The notes: generated by a model from the sequence alone, not told the origin. Numbered from the stretch's first letter, positions 46,249 to 58,386 are shown. The stretch: DNA of 64,000 bases from Cydia pomonella (GCF_033807575.1 NC_084705.1:15184019-15248018); one strand, 5' to 3'. Program-made: numbers and translations.

Positions 46249-49200
46249 GTAAGTACACATTAATCAATATGAAAGTTTTTTACATATATTGTAAAAAAAA
46301 AGTCAATATACTTAAAAAGTACATTTTGAGGGTTCCGTAGCCATGTCCGCCTGTTTTTTTAAATGTTTGTTACTCCATAACTCCGTCATTACTGAACCGA
46401 TTTTGAAAATTATTTTTTTGTTTGAATTTATATATATAGATTGGTCCGGTTGTTGTCAAAACTCAGTTCTGATGATGGGATCCATGAGGAATCGAGGGAA
46501 CTCTTCAAATGTGAAAGGCATACATATAGTGATTTTTGTATTTTCTGTAACAAATCAAGCACTTACATTTAAAAAAGTGACATTTGATGAAGTGGAACTG
46601 CTAATGATGATCAGAATGGAACTCTTCAACGACGCATAGTACAAGTTTGGCGATTTCTCCTCTTCGTTGTGTTTGTTAAGTAAATGAAATTTTCAAAACA
46701 AATTTTTGTCAAGTTCGAGTTCTGACGAATGGGGTCCATGAGGAATCGAGGGAACTCCTCAAATGTTAAAGGTCGAAGTGAAGGTGTAGTGATCTTAGTA
46801 TTTTCATTAACAAATCAAGTATTTACATTTGTAGAAGTGACATTTGATGAAGTGGAACTGCTGATGATGAACAGAACGGAACTCTTCAATGATGCATAGT
46901 TCACGTTTGGCAATTTGTTCTCTTTGCCGAGCAGTTAGGTTTTCAAGGCACATTTTTATATTTCTATCCTATTTAGTTTTTTTAATACATATCTGGTGCT
47001 TTATTTCATGCATGGTGTGAAATAATTTATCTTAAATACAGTCGAATACCCTATTGCGGGTATCTTACCAGTCAACCATAGGGCAAATCTGAATTGTGTC
47101 AAGGTGGGTGCAGTGGCAAAAAAAAAACATGTTACCTCCTTTTCTACATAATTAGGCTTAGAACGCTGTCTTTTTTAATTACATTGTATGAAATTTACAA
47201 TCAACAATAATCATTCTTTCACCGGTCTCCCTCATTGAAGTCGGGTTTTTTTCTTAAAAATTATTATAGTATATACTTCCGCTACACTTAAAGTGGGGAT
47301 GATTTTTTGTCTTTAACCCTATGGATGTGGGGTGTCGTCAGATAGGTCTTTAAATATGAACGGGGATTTTTGTAAAACTATAGCAAACATGATCGGTTAA
47401 GCCGCGTTTTTGAGGAATCGCAAAATTAAACTCTTCCCTTCTTAGTAAAAGCACGTACAAAGCTCTGCAAAGATACTCCCTTATGCTTGTAATGTACCAA
47501 CATAATACTTTACTAATAGCCCCCGTTCAAGATAGCTTAATACTGTGACAGAAGGGAAACTACGGAACCCAACACTGAGCATGGCCCGACATGCTCTTGG
47601 CCGTTTTTTTTTAATTCAGGGAAGGCATAGCTCAGCAATGTCAGTCAAAAAAATATTTTAATACAATGTCACGTCGAATGTTTAACAGCTTAATATTAAA
47701 ACAGTAACGAATGAAGGGTCTTTATTACTTGTAAAATACTTAGGCGGTGACCTGGTAGTCTGTCAAGTTATTTACATACTTACTTTTTTGACGTTCCCTT
47801 ATTTCTAATTCCAGCTGTACGAACATGGATTCCTTGCAAGCGTTCGTCTACGTTGATGGACGACTGGAGAAAGTGGAAACATTCTGTGGGACTGATCTGC
47901 CCACGCCGATCATGTCCAACGGACCAAAACTGATGTTGGAGTTCAGAGGGACTCACTCGTCTAGATACTCAAGAGGATTTAAAATTTCTTATTCATTTGT
48001 AGAAAGTAAGTTGTATACTTATTTTTGTGTACTGATACCGATACTTGGGGTAACTCCAGCCAGCAGATCTTGCAGCAAGGACTTGGAAGGGGCGACTACT
48101 AGGGGGAGGCGATGTTGATACGAAAATTACGAAATAGCACTGTAAGCTCGCATGGCTCTGCTGATTGAACCTAAACGGCAGCGAGTTGGCGGATTATATC
48201 AGCGTCACATCGCACCGGCTAAGCCTCAAACGCGAAATCAGACAATGTACGCTCGCACACCAGCTTATTAGGCGACAACCCCTGCCACCCCGCCGTAGGC
48301 ACCCGCAGCCTGCCCGAGACACCGGAGCACCCAGTAGATAGAGTGGAGTGTAGGATTTGCAGTCAGGATAGTAGGAGAGACGGGAAAGTTTTAGCGGACC
48401 CGAATACGAGGCATCGTGAAGTCAGCGTGGGGTAAATAGATGTTATACTTGGTGTGGGATAAAAACTTGGTAATGGGAATGAGAGGAAATGTGACTTCTT
48501 CATTATTATTCCCCCCCCCCCTCCCCCTTCTTCTCACTTTAAGAGCCCGGTAACGATTTTAGAGCAAAAATGTAAAATTGATAGATTTAGTCGTTGAAAT
48601 TGTAAAGAAGAAGAAGATTAAAAAAAATATGGTAGTAAATTTTACAAAATGATGTATGAGAACAGTTTCAGCAAATGTTGTAAATTGTTTAAGTATCAAA
48701 ATTACGTTGAAATTAAGTCGATTTTCAGAGAAATTGTCACTTGTTTTGAAGTAATATCTGGAGAAAATTGATTTCGTCTAACTTTAATTTACACTACTTA
48801 CTTCAAATTTATAATAGCAAAAATGTAAGTAGTTTATTAAAGTTAAAGTACAGGATATGTGTGATACAAAATTACTATTTTTATCAGTCCAAACTTTACG
48901 AAATTTACAAAAAAGCGGCGCTGCTGCACTGCTTCACGCGCGTTTACCTAAACGTCCGTCAGAAAAATAATCATTACTAATTAAGTGAGTCTGTTTTCAA
49001 AAAATTGATATATTAAAATGAAAGATAACAAGACGTGCTAATAGAAACCAGTACTTGTTATTTCTAATAGTTAACAAAAGGTGTACAATTTCATGCGCTG
49101 AATCTATCAATTTGACATTTTTGCGACTAAAATCGATAACGGCCTCTTAAGAGCCGGGATATTCCTATCTTTATTACGTAATCTCTGATGTAATCACAAC

Positions 49201-52200
49201 GTGCAAGGTCATACGGCCCGCATGATGGTGGGTCAATTCATTTTTTCCTAGCACAAGCTTGTTTCATTGATCACAAATATTGCGTTCAAAATAGTCTTAA
49301 ATCGCTCTGATTTCATAGTCATGGCCAGATCTGTTAAATTCGATTTAGAGATAAATATAAAGATATTGCTATTGAGCAATTAGGATTTCGGAGTCATTGT
49401 CGTTTTAGCCTACCAGCCGTGGCTAAGTATTATATGCCGTTAGGGAAATTAAAACAGCTTATTTTTAATTATTTCAGATTTCGGTATAAGTACAGGAAGA
49501 CAGTTGCAGGAATTTCCCTGCGCCTTCGTATACAACAGCAGCGAGTCGCGCAACGGCACGTTTGCTTCACCCAATGCGCCAGGGCCGTACCCTCGAGACA
49601 CAGAGTGTACTTACTTTTTCCATGGTGGAGATACAGAGAAGGTGCATCTACATTTCACGAATTTTGATGTCGAAGGAGTGCTGCCGTAAGTATTTAAATT
49701 GTATGATAAGTACGTAAAATAAAACAACATAATATTAAAATTATCTAGACTCAAGGACTTTGGCTTAGGTTCGTAAATAAATATAAGTAATAGAGTCAGA
49801 CCAAGATAAGTTGGCAGCGAATTTATAGCCCAACCTGTGCAAGAGTGCGTCATAATTTTATAGAAAATTGACGTTTAAAATAACACTTGCACTGCTGGGG
49901 TGGGGCTGTCCAAAAAGCTACCAACTTATCTTGGTCCGACTCTAGCAATTTTATATTAAGGTGGTTCGATTTTCATACAAAAAACAATCGCTATTTTTTA
50001 ATTAATTACACAATATTATTACATAAATAGTTGCGCATCTATCTACTTTCGAATATTCATTTGCGCTAAATTAATAGAAAAACTTTGTTTCATACAGAAA
50101 TCATGCAATAATCAACGTGATATTTTTATAAATTTTACTCATGTGTGTGTGACAAATGTCGTGTACAAATACATTGCGGCGTTGCCACTCCATGCTTCGG
50201 ACGGCCATCGGCGCGACGTTGCGATGTTTGACGCGTTTTTAGCTGACTCTGTCGACACTGACACTCAGTGTGACCAGGCGTACGATAATTGTCGTACATG
50301 TACGATAATTTGGGCCCCGGTATGACATAATGTTCCAAAGAGCATTATCGTACACTAAAGTACTATAATTTTAGCCCTTGGATGATGCCACCTTAAAAGT
50401 CTAGTAATTTGAAGCAAAATATGACACTTTCTCTCAGAAATAGGCTAAAATTAGTATGTTTTGGGTGTTCGGCTCCTTGGTGTAAGTTTAAAGTTTAAAA
50501 TGTCTCAATTTCCTGTATACCGTTTGAGTCTATCCCAAAAATACACAAACATAAACAGATTTTTTGCGCAATTTAGACGAAAATTGTCTTTTTTTATTAT
50601 TAATTGGAAATTTAAGCTTATTTTGCTAGACATGTTTAGGGGCTGCCTTTTTGATTGGCGTACGATATTTTTTTCAACGGTACAATAATATTGACACTCA
50701 AGTACGATAATTCTCTTCCGCTCGCCTGGCAACACTGCTGAAACTTGATAGGACCTGGGGGCCTACCGCGAAAACCTAAATTCGCAAATTGCGGGGATCT
50801 TTCTCTTTTACTCTCACTAAGACGTAATTAGAGTGACAGAGAAAAAATGCCCGAAATTGACGAATTTCGATTTTCCCGGTAGCCGCCCTGGTGCTTGACG
50901 TACTTGATAGAAAACAACGCTGCCGCATGTTCTGAATTGTGATTTTATGTGTTTTTGGATTGAAAATGATAGCGACGTCTAAATCAAGTTACAAAAATCA
51001 TCGATATTCTGGTCCGCGAAAAACCAGGAAAAATGTAACTGTAATTGGAGTCTACAAAAATGACCAATTCATAGAAAATATGACCTAGAAACTAGTTCAT
51101 TTTTATAAAACTCAATTTTGCCCGAGATTGTACTTAGGCGAATACCTAAGGGAGCTAAGTGTATTGATCTTGAATAATTAGTTGGCTAATATATGACTCC
51201 AACATGATATGGACATTTACATCATAACTATTATACCTAGTTGGTTACTAAGTTCTGTTACTCGATTTCTTTCTTTCTTCCTAGCGTTGTCCCAGCATAT
51301 TGCCACGGCTCAATGGAGCCTGGGGTCCGCTTTGACAACTAATCCCAAGATTTGGCGTAGGCACTAGTTTTTACGAAAGCCACTGCCATCTGACCTTCCA
51401 ACCCAGAGGGTAAAACTAAGCCTTGTTGGCATTAGTCCAGTTTCCTCACGATGTTTTCCTTCACCGAAAAGCGACTGGTAAATATCAAATGATATCTGTT
51501 CTGAAGTTCTGTTACTCGATTTGCAACCTCTTTATTCCCGTTAAAACAAATGGTACCGAAAAAATAAAAAATGGCATAATGTGGTGGATTTGTGAGCTAT
51601 AATTATATACCACACATAACGCTTATCTCGTCGTATCTATAATGAATTGGGGCCTAAAAGAGAATCGTATTCCAATTTTTTGAAACGCTTGTATTACTTT
51701 CTATATTAACTAAAAGTTGCCTTAAAATTCAGCTTTTATACTAAAAACGGCTTTAAATATGTTAAATTAACAAAATATATTTTGACAGATGCTTTCGCGC
51801 CCAAAACGCTCTTTGAAAATTGTGTGACGTCACAGTTCATGGTTTGACACATAACTACATACACACGTAGAAGATACGAACTGTCAACTGATATTTGTCA
51901 TTTGTTGTTAATCGCCTAACTGTCAACAGTGTCAATCCGAGAGTTGTGACATCATCAGAATCTTCAATGACGTTTCGAGTTTGGTCACGTGACGTGTGCC
52001 AAAAGATATTTTAAATTCAATATTTACAAAAATATGGTCATTAAAGGTCCCCTAAAAGTAGTTTAACGTGTTCTTATAATCCAAAAGAATTTATTGGGAT
52101 ACAATTATGCCCTAAGATTTGTAGATGGAAACAACCCTATTGCGTTGCACAAATGTGGGCACCCGCCAAACATGATTTTGGGTGTGTCATACTCAGGGCT

Positions 52201-55200
52201 AACACAGATTCATTTCTGTGAAAAAGGTGTGAAAACCGGAAACTGGAAACCGTTCTCGAACCAATAGTGAAGCCCTTAAGCCACACCCTATTTCAAAACC
52301 AGCCATGGATCTTTGAACAGGACTCAGCTCCTGCACATAAGGCAAAAACAACTCAAGCCTGGTTTCGAAGGAACAAAATTGACTTTATTGCCCACGAAGA
52401 CTGGCCGTCCTCCAGCCCGGACCTTAACCCCCTGGATTATGCCATATAGCAGGTTATTGAGGAGAAAGCCTGTGCTAAACCCCACACAAATCTTAACTCC
52501 CTCAAGCGGGCCATAGTTAAGACAGTGACGGAATTAGACATGACAATCGTGCGTTCCGCTATTGATTGGCCTCGTCATTTCAGGGCCTGTTTCAAAGCCA
52601 CAGGAGGCGATTTTGAATGATATTGTCATATGTGATTCCTGATTTTGTGTACTTCATTTTACTTATTATTTTATAATATATACTTTATTAAACTTTCGTT
52701 GGTATATTTTATGTAGATAAAGATTATTGCAGTAACAGAATTTAATAACCAACTAGGTAGAAAACAATGCAATACATAAACACATAAATTGGATATGATG
52801 TGATCCGTTGAATGAAATTGACAATAAATAAAATAAATAAATAATTTTCTATCCCTAGGCATTGTGTGAAACTTCTAGTTGTGTCAAAATATCGGGAAAT
52901 CAATAATATAAACAAACATGGTAAATATCTCATTTCTTTTTATAATGGTTATAAATAGAAGGCCATGCAATTTTGTAACTCACTGTAATTTAATTAAATG
53001 TATCGTAAAAAAAGGTTTTAATTCTACTCTAAAATAGTACCTACTTTTTTAAGGCTGGGCAGTAAGGGAAAACAGCGTTTTTTTTTGAAAAAAATACCGG
53101 AAATCTGACTTACAAATTTGGACTTTCTTAGGTTCATTCTACTTAGAATCTTCTCCACCCTAGCATTAAAAAAAGATATTCTAAAATATCCATACCATTA
53201 CGTCACATTTTAGTGTGAAAGAAATTTCAGTGTAAAACTAAAATTTCAATACAAATTTTCGGGTTTTTATAGCACGAGGATTGATTATGCTAGTGATTCT
53301 AAGTTGGAAGAACCCAAAAATATCATGATGTGTGAGAATCAGATTTTTAATATTTTTATGGAAAAACGCTCATATTTCTCATAAAATAATTTATTTATAA
53401 TAGGTACTTGATAATACTGATAACAAAAAAAAATGAATGAGTCTCGAACCCACATCCTCTTGCATGTATTTCCACGTACATACCGCAACGCTATTGAAGC
53501 CTACTCACGCTGTGCCAAATTGTCTACTACAAGGATCCCAGTACGACTGTTTGAATGTGTGAGTGATAGTTAGAAATAGAGTCAAGAAACATTCTGTCGA
53601 CATTAAGGGGTAGTTTTTGTACAATGAAGTGTTCAATGTTTGTTTTAATAGTTCAATATTTATTTAAAGAGTGCGCTAAACATAATTTACAGTATAGAAA
53701 TACCAAAGACTACTTCACAAAAAAATTAAAACTCAAAATTTGCAATTGTGGCGCCATCTAGTGAGGTTTAAGCTTTGGGTAACCTAGTCGAACCACCTTA
53801 ATGTGCCTCCTTAGAAATGTTCTGCTCCTGCCCCTATATTATAGGGTGATACAGGCATGCGTCCGACATGTTACTTTACTGCTTACTACAATTCTGGTGT
53901 AAAATAATGTTATAGAGCTTATCATATATTTATTATATAAAAAGGTACAAAAGGAACCCTTATGGTGTGACTCTGTCCGTCCGTCCGTCTGTCACATAGC
54001 CAAATATCTACTTGAGCTGTCGATTTAAATTTAGACTAGTTATGAACCACACTAATCCATACACATAAAAAGTGTATTTTTTATTAATTTTGTATTAAGT
54101 ATTTAAAAAAAACTGGTTGCGCAAATTAGTTAGCAAATTAACCGATAGATGGCGTTATTCACAAGTATACTTAGTAATTTAGTATACTTATAAAGGCTTT
54201 TGACCGCCTTTTGTGTTTATTGTTAGATGAGATCATTGAAAGTTTGCACAGAACCCTCGGTGCGCGAGCTCGGACTCGCACTTGACCCGTATTTTTAAAT
54301 CTATAGCTTATTGTTATGCGTGAGATGAATTAGAATTATTTTCGTTCTGATTGTTATTGACGTAGGTACCTAATAAAAGCATTAAATCACTTGTATTTTA
54401 TATTTGCAGATGTGAAGCAGTATCAGCGAGCGACTACGTTGAATTTTCTAACCAAATGACTGAAGACAATAGATATGGTAGATATTGTGGACAGATGAAA
54501 GAATTCCACGTAGAATCAGAGAGGAATTTTTTCAAAGTAACGTTCCGATCGAACGACAGGCTAGACGGAGCTGGGTTTAAGGCTATCTATCAATTTTTGG
54601 AGATCACCGATGAATATCGAGCTCCAATATACGACATTGAATCCGATTCTGTGCGTAAGTAAATCATTCATATTCTTTAAAAAAAAAAAACAAGAAAAGA
54701 ATAAAGACTGTTACTGATTTAAGGTATCCGAGTGAAGTGGAACTAATACGAGGTGTAACATAACTCTTCAGCCTTCTTTTGCTATATGCGGGCAAACTGA
54801 ATGTCCCCTATTCAGTTTGCCTACGATTTTGAAATTTTGAGAGCGTGATACCGGACCCCTGGAAATATTAAGCACTTACAAGGAGCTTAAATAAAATAAT
54901 TCCAATCAGCCAGCACGTCACATATTAAACGAGATGACGGGTGCCTAACCCTTATGGTAAATCTGAATTTTGAAATGAAAGCAAGCCACTTTGCATTGTG
55001 ATAGCGGCGACACAAATACATTTTTTTAGATGGACTCCTGATTTCATGTCAAAGCCGCTGACAGACTGACTAGCATACAGACATGGTGAACTATAAGAGT
55101 TCCTAGTTAACTACGGAATCCTAAAAAACACATACAACCAAATATTCAAATTCGTGTGATCCCTGAAATTTGTACATTTTTTAACAGACTTCGCTAAACC

Positions 55201-56636
55201 TTGGCTTATACGTCAAAAAAAAATTATTTTGGTCTTCACTTTAACCAGGGGTTCGAATTTTTGTGGCGGAAAATAAGACTTTTGCAATTTCTTTATTCAA
55301 TAAGAGATTTTCTTATCGATATTGAAAGTGGTAAATTAAAAAAAAACTTATTTACTAAATAAAAAATATAATTATTATACATATAATTATATTGCATAAA
55401 GTGTGGTAGCGGTTAGCGGTATACTCTTGTCTTGACCAACACGTTCCTTCTTTTGTTTTAATAAGTCAAATATTGATATCGACAGATATATTCGTCTAGC
55501 ATAACATGAAGAATGTGATAGTATACAACTGTCACAACGAATTGTTTTTTCGAAAAAAATCCGATCCCTGACTATCAATGTGCAAAGCGGCTTACTTCAA
55601 TGTCAAAATACAGCTTATTAACAAACATTAGGTAATTATATGACATATGATTATGACATCAATGACGCCGTAAAAGAAAACATAAGTATTTGAAAGGGGA
55701 TTCTCGCTAAAAATATAGTGTATACATTAGTTTTTTCAATCTTGATGCAAGAAACGCGCATGTAACTCCTTTGGAGTTGCAGGCGTACATAGGCTACGGA
55801 GACTGCTTACCATCAGGCGGGCCGTATGCTGGTTTGCCACCGACGTAGTATAAAAAAATTTATCCCAAGACTTCTATTTTCATTCCGTTAGCATTTTTGT
55901 TATGACTATAATGGAATGAAGTAAGTATAACGAAAAATTTATGAACACTAGCATACTTTTTTCCTATTAGGATTAAACGACGACGACCTCGTGATTCTGA
56001 GTAGAAATACGAGTAACATAAAAATTCCCTAATTAGAAAATAAAGTACAGTGCAAAATTTTAAATAAACTCGCTATTCAGCGACAGCCTATAAAGGTTTG
56101 GCAGTACAAGGTGCTTAAACATATGTGATGTATCACTTTAATTAAAACCCGTAATCAGATATTTTTTGATAAGTAGGTTACGTTTTCAAGATCTTCCTTT
56201 CTAAAACAATAAGCGCGTACGCTTAGGCAACATATTTCCATCAAGATACAATCCAACCTATAAAATCCAAAATTACTCTATCCTCGCTTTCTGAAACTAA
56301 TGGAGCTTGTATGTCTAGGCCTTTGATTCTTTTGCACTTAAGTAGGAAGTTAGCAACTGAAACTTCTATCAGGTTGATTAATCAATTTATCATACTCGTA
56401 TACATTTTGTTAAAAAAACATGTTGCTTTAAATCTACCTTTCAATTGGCGTATTGGCAGCTCTAACTTCGACGTCTATAAATTTATCACATTATGATTTA
56501 ATTTCAATCATTTGATTAGGTACATGAACCAGCAATTGATTAATTTATTAACGTTATTGTTACAGGCGTTTCGGGTCATCTTCTGCTGCTGATATCCGCC
56601 GCAATATTACATCTTCGCTACCATATATATCATTAA
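46062..56636 (+). CDS. Two-CUB-domain surface protein, SOL-1-like, 3' part of gene
   Basis: Five exons: 46062..46248, 47815..48005, 49478..49685, 54410..54654 and 56566..56636. After two bases completing an upstream codon they read 299 codons and a stop with all phases matching, so the coding frame is intact. Two CUB domains are followed by a short stalk and a weakly hydrophobic tail. CUB domains are extracellular beta-sandwiches that bind proteins; in the SOL-1 family they modulate ionotropic glutamate receptors. Each domain has four cysteines. The product looks most like insect proteins annotated as suppressor of lurcher 1, but that name is from memory, so no symbol is given. The first exon here begins mid-protein (phase 1 intron before it); no signal peptide exon was found. 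Confidence 0.85.
46328..47610 (+). repeat. GGTTCCGTA-family element split by another element
   Basis: Starts agggttccgtagccatgt at 46328 and ends ctacggaacccaacactgag near 47580. Most of its interior (46352-47247) is the next-listed element. Lies in a CUB-gene intron. Confidence 0.55.
46352..47247. mobile_element. AACCGACTTCAA-family element, reverse orientation
   Basis: Reverse complement of 9841-10680 along its length, with the same two monomers (catgaggaatcgagggaact occurs twice, at 46484 and 46738). Right end cattgaagtcggg. No AT-run at the position of the microsatellite in the other copy. Confidence 0.65.
47815..48005 (+). CDS. CUB gene exon: second half of CUB domain A
   Basis: Acceptor aattccag, donor gtaagt. 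It carries the third and fourth cysteines (D-C-T-N-M and ETFCGTD), and ends in MLEFRGTHSSRYSRGFK and ISYSFVE, the usual closing strands of a CUB domain. Ends in phase 1. Confidence 0.88.
48030..48430 (+). repeat. GC-rich unclassified insert in CUB intron 2
   Basis: About 400 bp distinctly GC-richer than the intron around it. It begins in the frame running on from the CUB exon, but with no domain similarity, and has stops in all frames. Probably a retroelement fragment. Confidence 0.35.
49478..49685 (+). CDS. CUB gene exon: first half of CUB domain B
   Basis: Acceptor atttcag, donor gtaagt. It opens with NFGISTGRQLQEFPC, continues SRNGTFASPNAPGPYPRD with the second cysteine in ECTYFF, and ends TEKVHLHFTNFDVEGVLP. 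Two N-glycosylation sequons (NSS and NGT) fit an extracellular protein. Ends in phase 2 directly before the third cysteine. Confidence 0.88.
49791..49944. mobile_element. 154-bp MITE, TAGAGTCGGACC family
   Basis: Left tagagtcagaccaagataag and right cttatcttggtccgactcta complement with one mismatch over 24 bp. Lies in CUB intron 3, right after an exon. Confidence 0.75.
51278..51510 (-). repeat. SINE/LINE-tail repeat fragment
   Basis: tcctagcgttgtcccagc, ggtccgctttgacaactaat and cctcacgatgttttccttca are phrases I associate with a frequent lepidopteran retroposon whose tRNA-like part is lost here. No second copy in the window to confirm. Confidence 0.4.
52160..52619 (+). pseudogene. Mariner-family (maT, DD37D) transposase fossil
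   Basis: Reads MILGVSYSGLTQIHFCEKG, a damaged stretch with two stops, then WIFEQDSAPAHKAKTTQAW and WPSSSPDLNPLDYAI, a stop in place of the usual tryptophan, then CAKPHTNLNSLKRAIVK and RACFKATGGDFE. The second catalytic aspartate (QDSAP) and third (PLDY) are 37 residues apart, which defines the DD37D/maT group. The N-terminal DNA-binding half and first aspartate are missing. Lies sense-oriented in CUB intron 3. Confidence 0.85.
53425..53520 (-). repeat. tRNA-like SINE head
   Basis: On the minus strand gtgggttcgagactc resembles a B box and the region near 53500 a weak A box. Short A-run at its end (plus-strand 53426-53433). Not a functional tRNA. Confidence 0.35.
53930..54296 (+). repeat. GGTTCC-family element in CUB intron 3
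   Basis: aaaaggaacccttatgg near the start, the characteristic gtccgtccgtccgtctgtc, and the end gcgcgagctcggactcgcac. Stops about 110 bp before the next CUB exon. Confidence 0.6.
54410..54654 (+). CDS. CUB gene exon: second half of CUB domain B and stalk
   Basis: Acceptor tatttgcag, donor gtaagt. It reads CEAVSASDYVEFSN, RYGRYCGQ (fourth cysteine), FKVTFRSNDRLDGAGFKAIY, then an acidic stalk ITDEYRAPIYDIESDS. The FRSNDRxxGxGF strand is typical for CUB domains. Confidence 0.88.
54940..55127 (-). repeat. GGTTCC-family 5' fragment, reverse
   Basis: The reverse complement begins ttttaggattccgtagttaa and includes the atgtctgtatgc-type stretch. In CUB intron 4. Confidence 0.5.
55757..55854 (+). repeat. 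SINE-like element in CUB intron 4
   Basis: gcgcatgtaactcctttgga ... cgacgtagtataaaaaaat; 5'-truncated copy of the GCATGTAACTCC family. Confidence 0.7.
56566..56636 (+). CDS. CUB gene last exon: short hydrophobic C-terminus
   Basis: Acceptor gttacag. It completes an arginine codon and reads VSGHLLLLISAAILHLRYHIYH then stop. The hydrophobic core (LLLLISAAIL) is about 10-12 residues, short for a membrane helix. It could be a GPI-attachment signal, with small residues just upstream as a cleavage site, but a GPI signal usually ends in the hydrophobic stretch. Another last exon downstream is possible. Confidence 0.65.
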
Positions 56637-56834
56637 AAAAAGTGATATTAGATTAATTCTTCCTAGTCTGTAATCCTGTATATTTTGTATAATAGTAAGT
56701 GCCATACACTTGTAAAGTATCGTAGGAGGGCAATATTTTCTATTCAATTATATTTTTAAGTTTATCCTGTCCTAATGAAGCAATAGGAATACGTCTTACA
56801 CTGTCAACGATTCACAAAGGCACGTCATAACACG

Positions 56835-56840
56835 AATAAA
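56835..56840 (+). promoter_or_regulatory. Candidate poly(A) signal for the CUB gene
   Basis: AATAAA about 200 nt after the CUB stop codon, with a second AATAAA a few bases further on. No earlier canonical signal was seen between the stop and this point. Confidence 0.5.
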
Positions 56841-57907
56841 TACATAATAAAATTAATTTTTGTTTCAATGCAATTAAAGTTGTATGCCATACCTTTATAA
56901 AAATACCTATGACAATCGCAATTTAATGATATGATATAGAGAGCGCGTAAACTGTGAGGGGCAGCACAGAAACCACTTTTATCAAAATCAGATCCACAAA
57001 GAAAAAGGTTTTTTGGGGCAAAGCATGAGACGTTCGCAATTTTCAAATTGCTAACCGATTTTTTTATCGATATCGATGATACAGTTTGGCAGTCCAATTT
57101 GTCAGTAGCAGACATCCAAGTTTTGGGACCGAAATTAAATGATTGACGAGTTCCTATATCAATAAACTAAGTTATCGACTGCACTAGTGATAGCTCTAAG
57201 TTTTTCTTGTATGAAAAATATGACAATTAAACAAAATATTTAGGTATCCGAGCCTTCTGCTTGGACCACTTATGAGATGTAACTCAGCCCTAATCGAGTG
57301 AATATGTAACTTCATTTTCTTCTTATTTACATTATATAAAAGGATTTTTGAAAAGTGGCTCACCATCGCACCTATTTCACAACGTTATGTTTTTTATACG
57401 CTATTTTGTTTTTCTTTTTTTTCGTACAGTCATAATAGAAAAATAACTACATATTTACTATTATTAATGCAGTGGTAGCCATAACCTGGTGTAATATGAT
57501 TTTCTTACTCCTCTACTGTTATCTGTCATTTATGAATTCATTAACACGAATATAAGAACATACATAAAAGATTTCAAGAAAAGTCTATATTGTCTATTCC
57601 TCATAAAAGCTCTTGTGCTTTTATAAGCTATAATGTTACTGCGATTAATGGCTACCAACCTAACAAAACCAAAACGAATACAGTTTTAAACTAAGTGCAT
57701 TGATGCCAACTTACAAAATATTCATTTGGTTGCATAGTAAAAATAATTACGTCATAAGTCAGAAACACGCATGTGACACCCGTAATATAGCAACACCCAT
57801 AGACTACGAAGACAGCTTAGCGTTGCTTGTTAGTCTCCGTAGGCTACGGTGGCCAAAATTGAGAAAAAACTGTCCAAAAAATTAATTTAGCAAGTAGCAA
57901 GTACCAG

Positions 57908-57979
57908 GGCCTCATGAGTTACGAGGAGGTGTCGCCGACCGGCCGGCCGCGGCCCGGGGCGGGCCGGGCGCGTAACAAG
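57908..57979 (+). CDS. Candidate GC-rich coding exon (24 codons)
   Basis: A 72-nt segment bordered by ...taccag and gtatgc that stays open as 24 whole codons starting G-L-M-S-Y-E-E-V-S-P. Its second half is almost pure G+C in a strongly AT-rich neighbourhood, typical of a conserved insect exon and unlike any repeat in this window. Against it: the acceptor lacks a pyrimidine tract, so an exon starting at the internal ATG (57914) of a separate transcript is an alternative. The protein family is not recognised. It lies 1.3 kb after the CUB gene and 2 kb before a likely promoter region on the same strand. Confidence 0.4.
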
Positions 57980-58069
57980 GTATGCTCGCGCGTCTTGACT
58001 ATATACTTTTGCTGTAATTTGTTTACCTAAATTAAGATTTATTTTTGTTGACTCGTAGGAAAAATATTA

Positions 58070-58206
58070 TATGCAACGTTGTATAAGTAGGTCAAAAAAT
58101 TCTCGTGGCGTATTCCTTTACAATGTTCGCCTACGCCTTCGGCTCCGGCTCACATTGTAACTCACGCCACTCGCCTTTTTTGACCCTTCTTATACAACTG
58201 ATGCAT
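58070..58206. mobile_element. MITE, TATGCAACGTTGTATAAG ends
   Basis: Left tatgcaacgttgtataag and right cttatacaactgatgcata with tcaaaaa/tttttga inside; 137 bp. Confidence 0.65.
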
Positions 58207-58254
58207 AAAATACTATTGTGTTACCGACTTTATCAACGTTTCAAAGATAATGTT

Positions 58255-58386
58255 TGACATTCCACGGCTAAAGGTACCTTATGGCGGTTGGCGCTTACGT
58301 CGCGTAGCACCGTATTAGTATTGGAGCGTCGTTAATGACAGAGTAAGCGCCAACCGCCTTAAGTTACCTTGTCCCGTAGAACGTCA
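58255..58386. mobile_element. 132-bp foldback MITE
   Basis: Left arm tgacattccacgg ... ggcggttggcgcttac pairs with gtaagcgccaaccgcc ... cccgtagaacgtca. Confidence 0.7.

Noticed and set aside
56825..57115. 96-codon minus-strand frame just after the CUB gene
   Set aside because: Overlaps the likely 3' end of the CUB transcript on the other strand, is rich in A/T-ending codons and resembles no protein.
57965..57985. gcgcgtaacaagg resembles the conserved 3' end of 18S rRNA (cgtaacaagg)
   Set aside because: Only about 11 bases match and nothing upstream or downstream resembles rRNA or ITS sequence; chance match within a GC-rich stretch.
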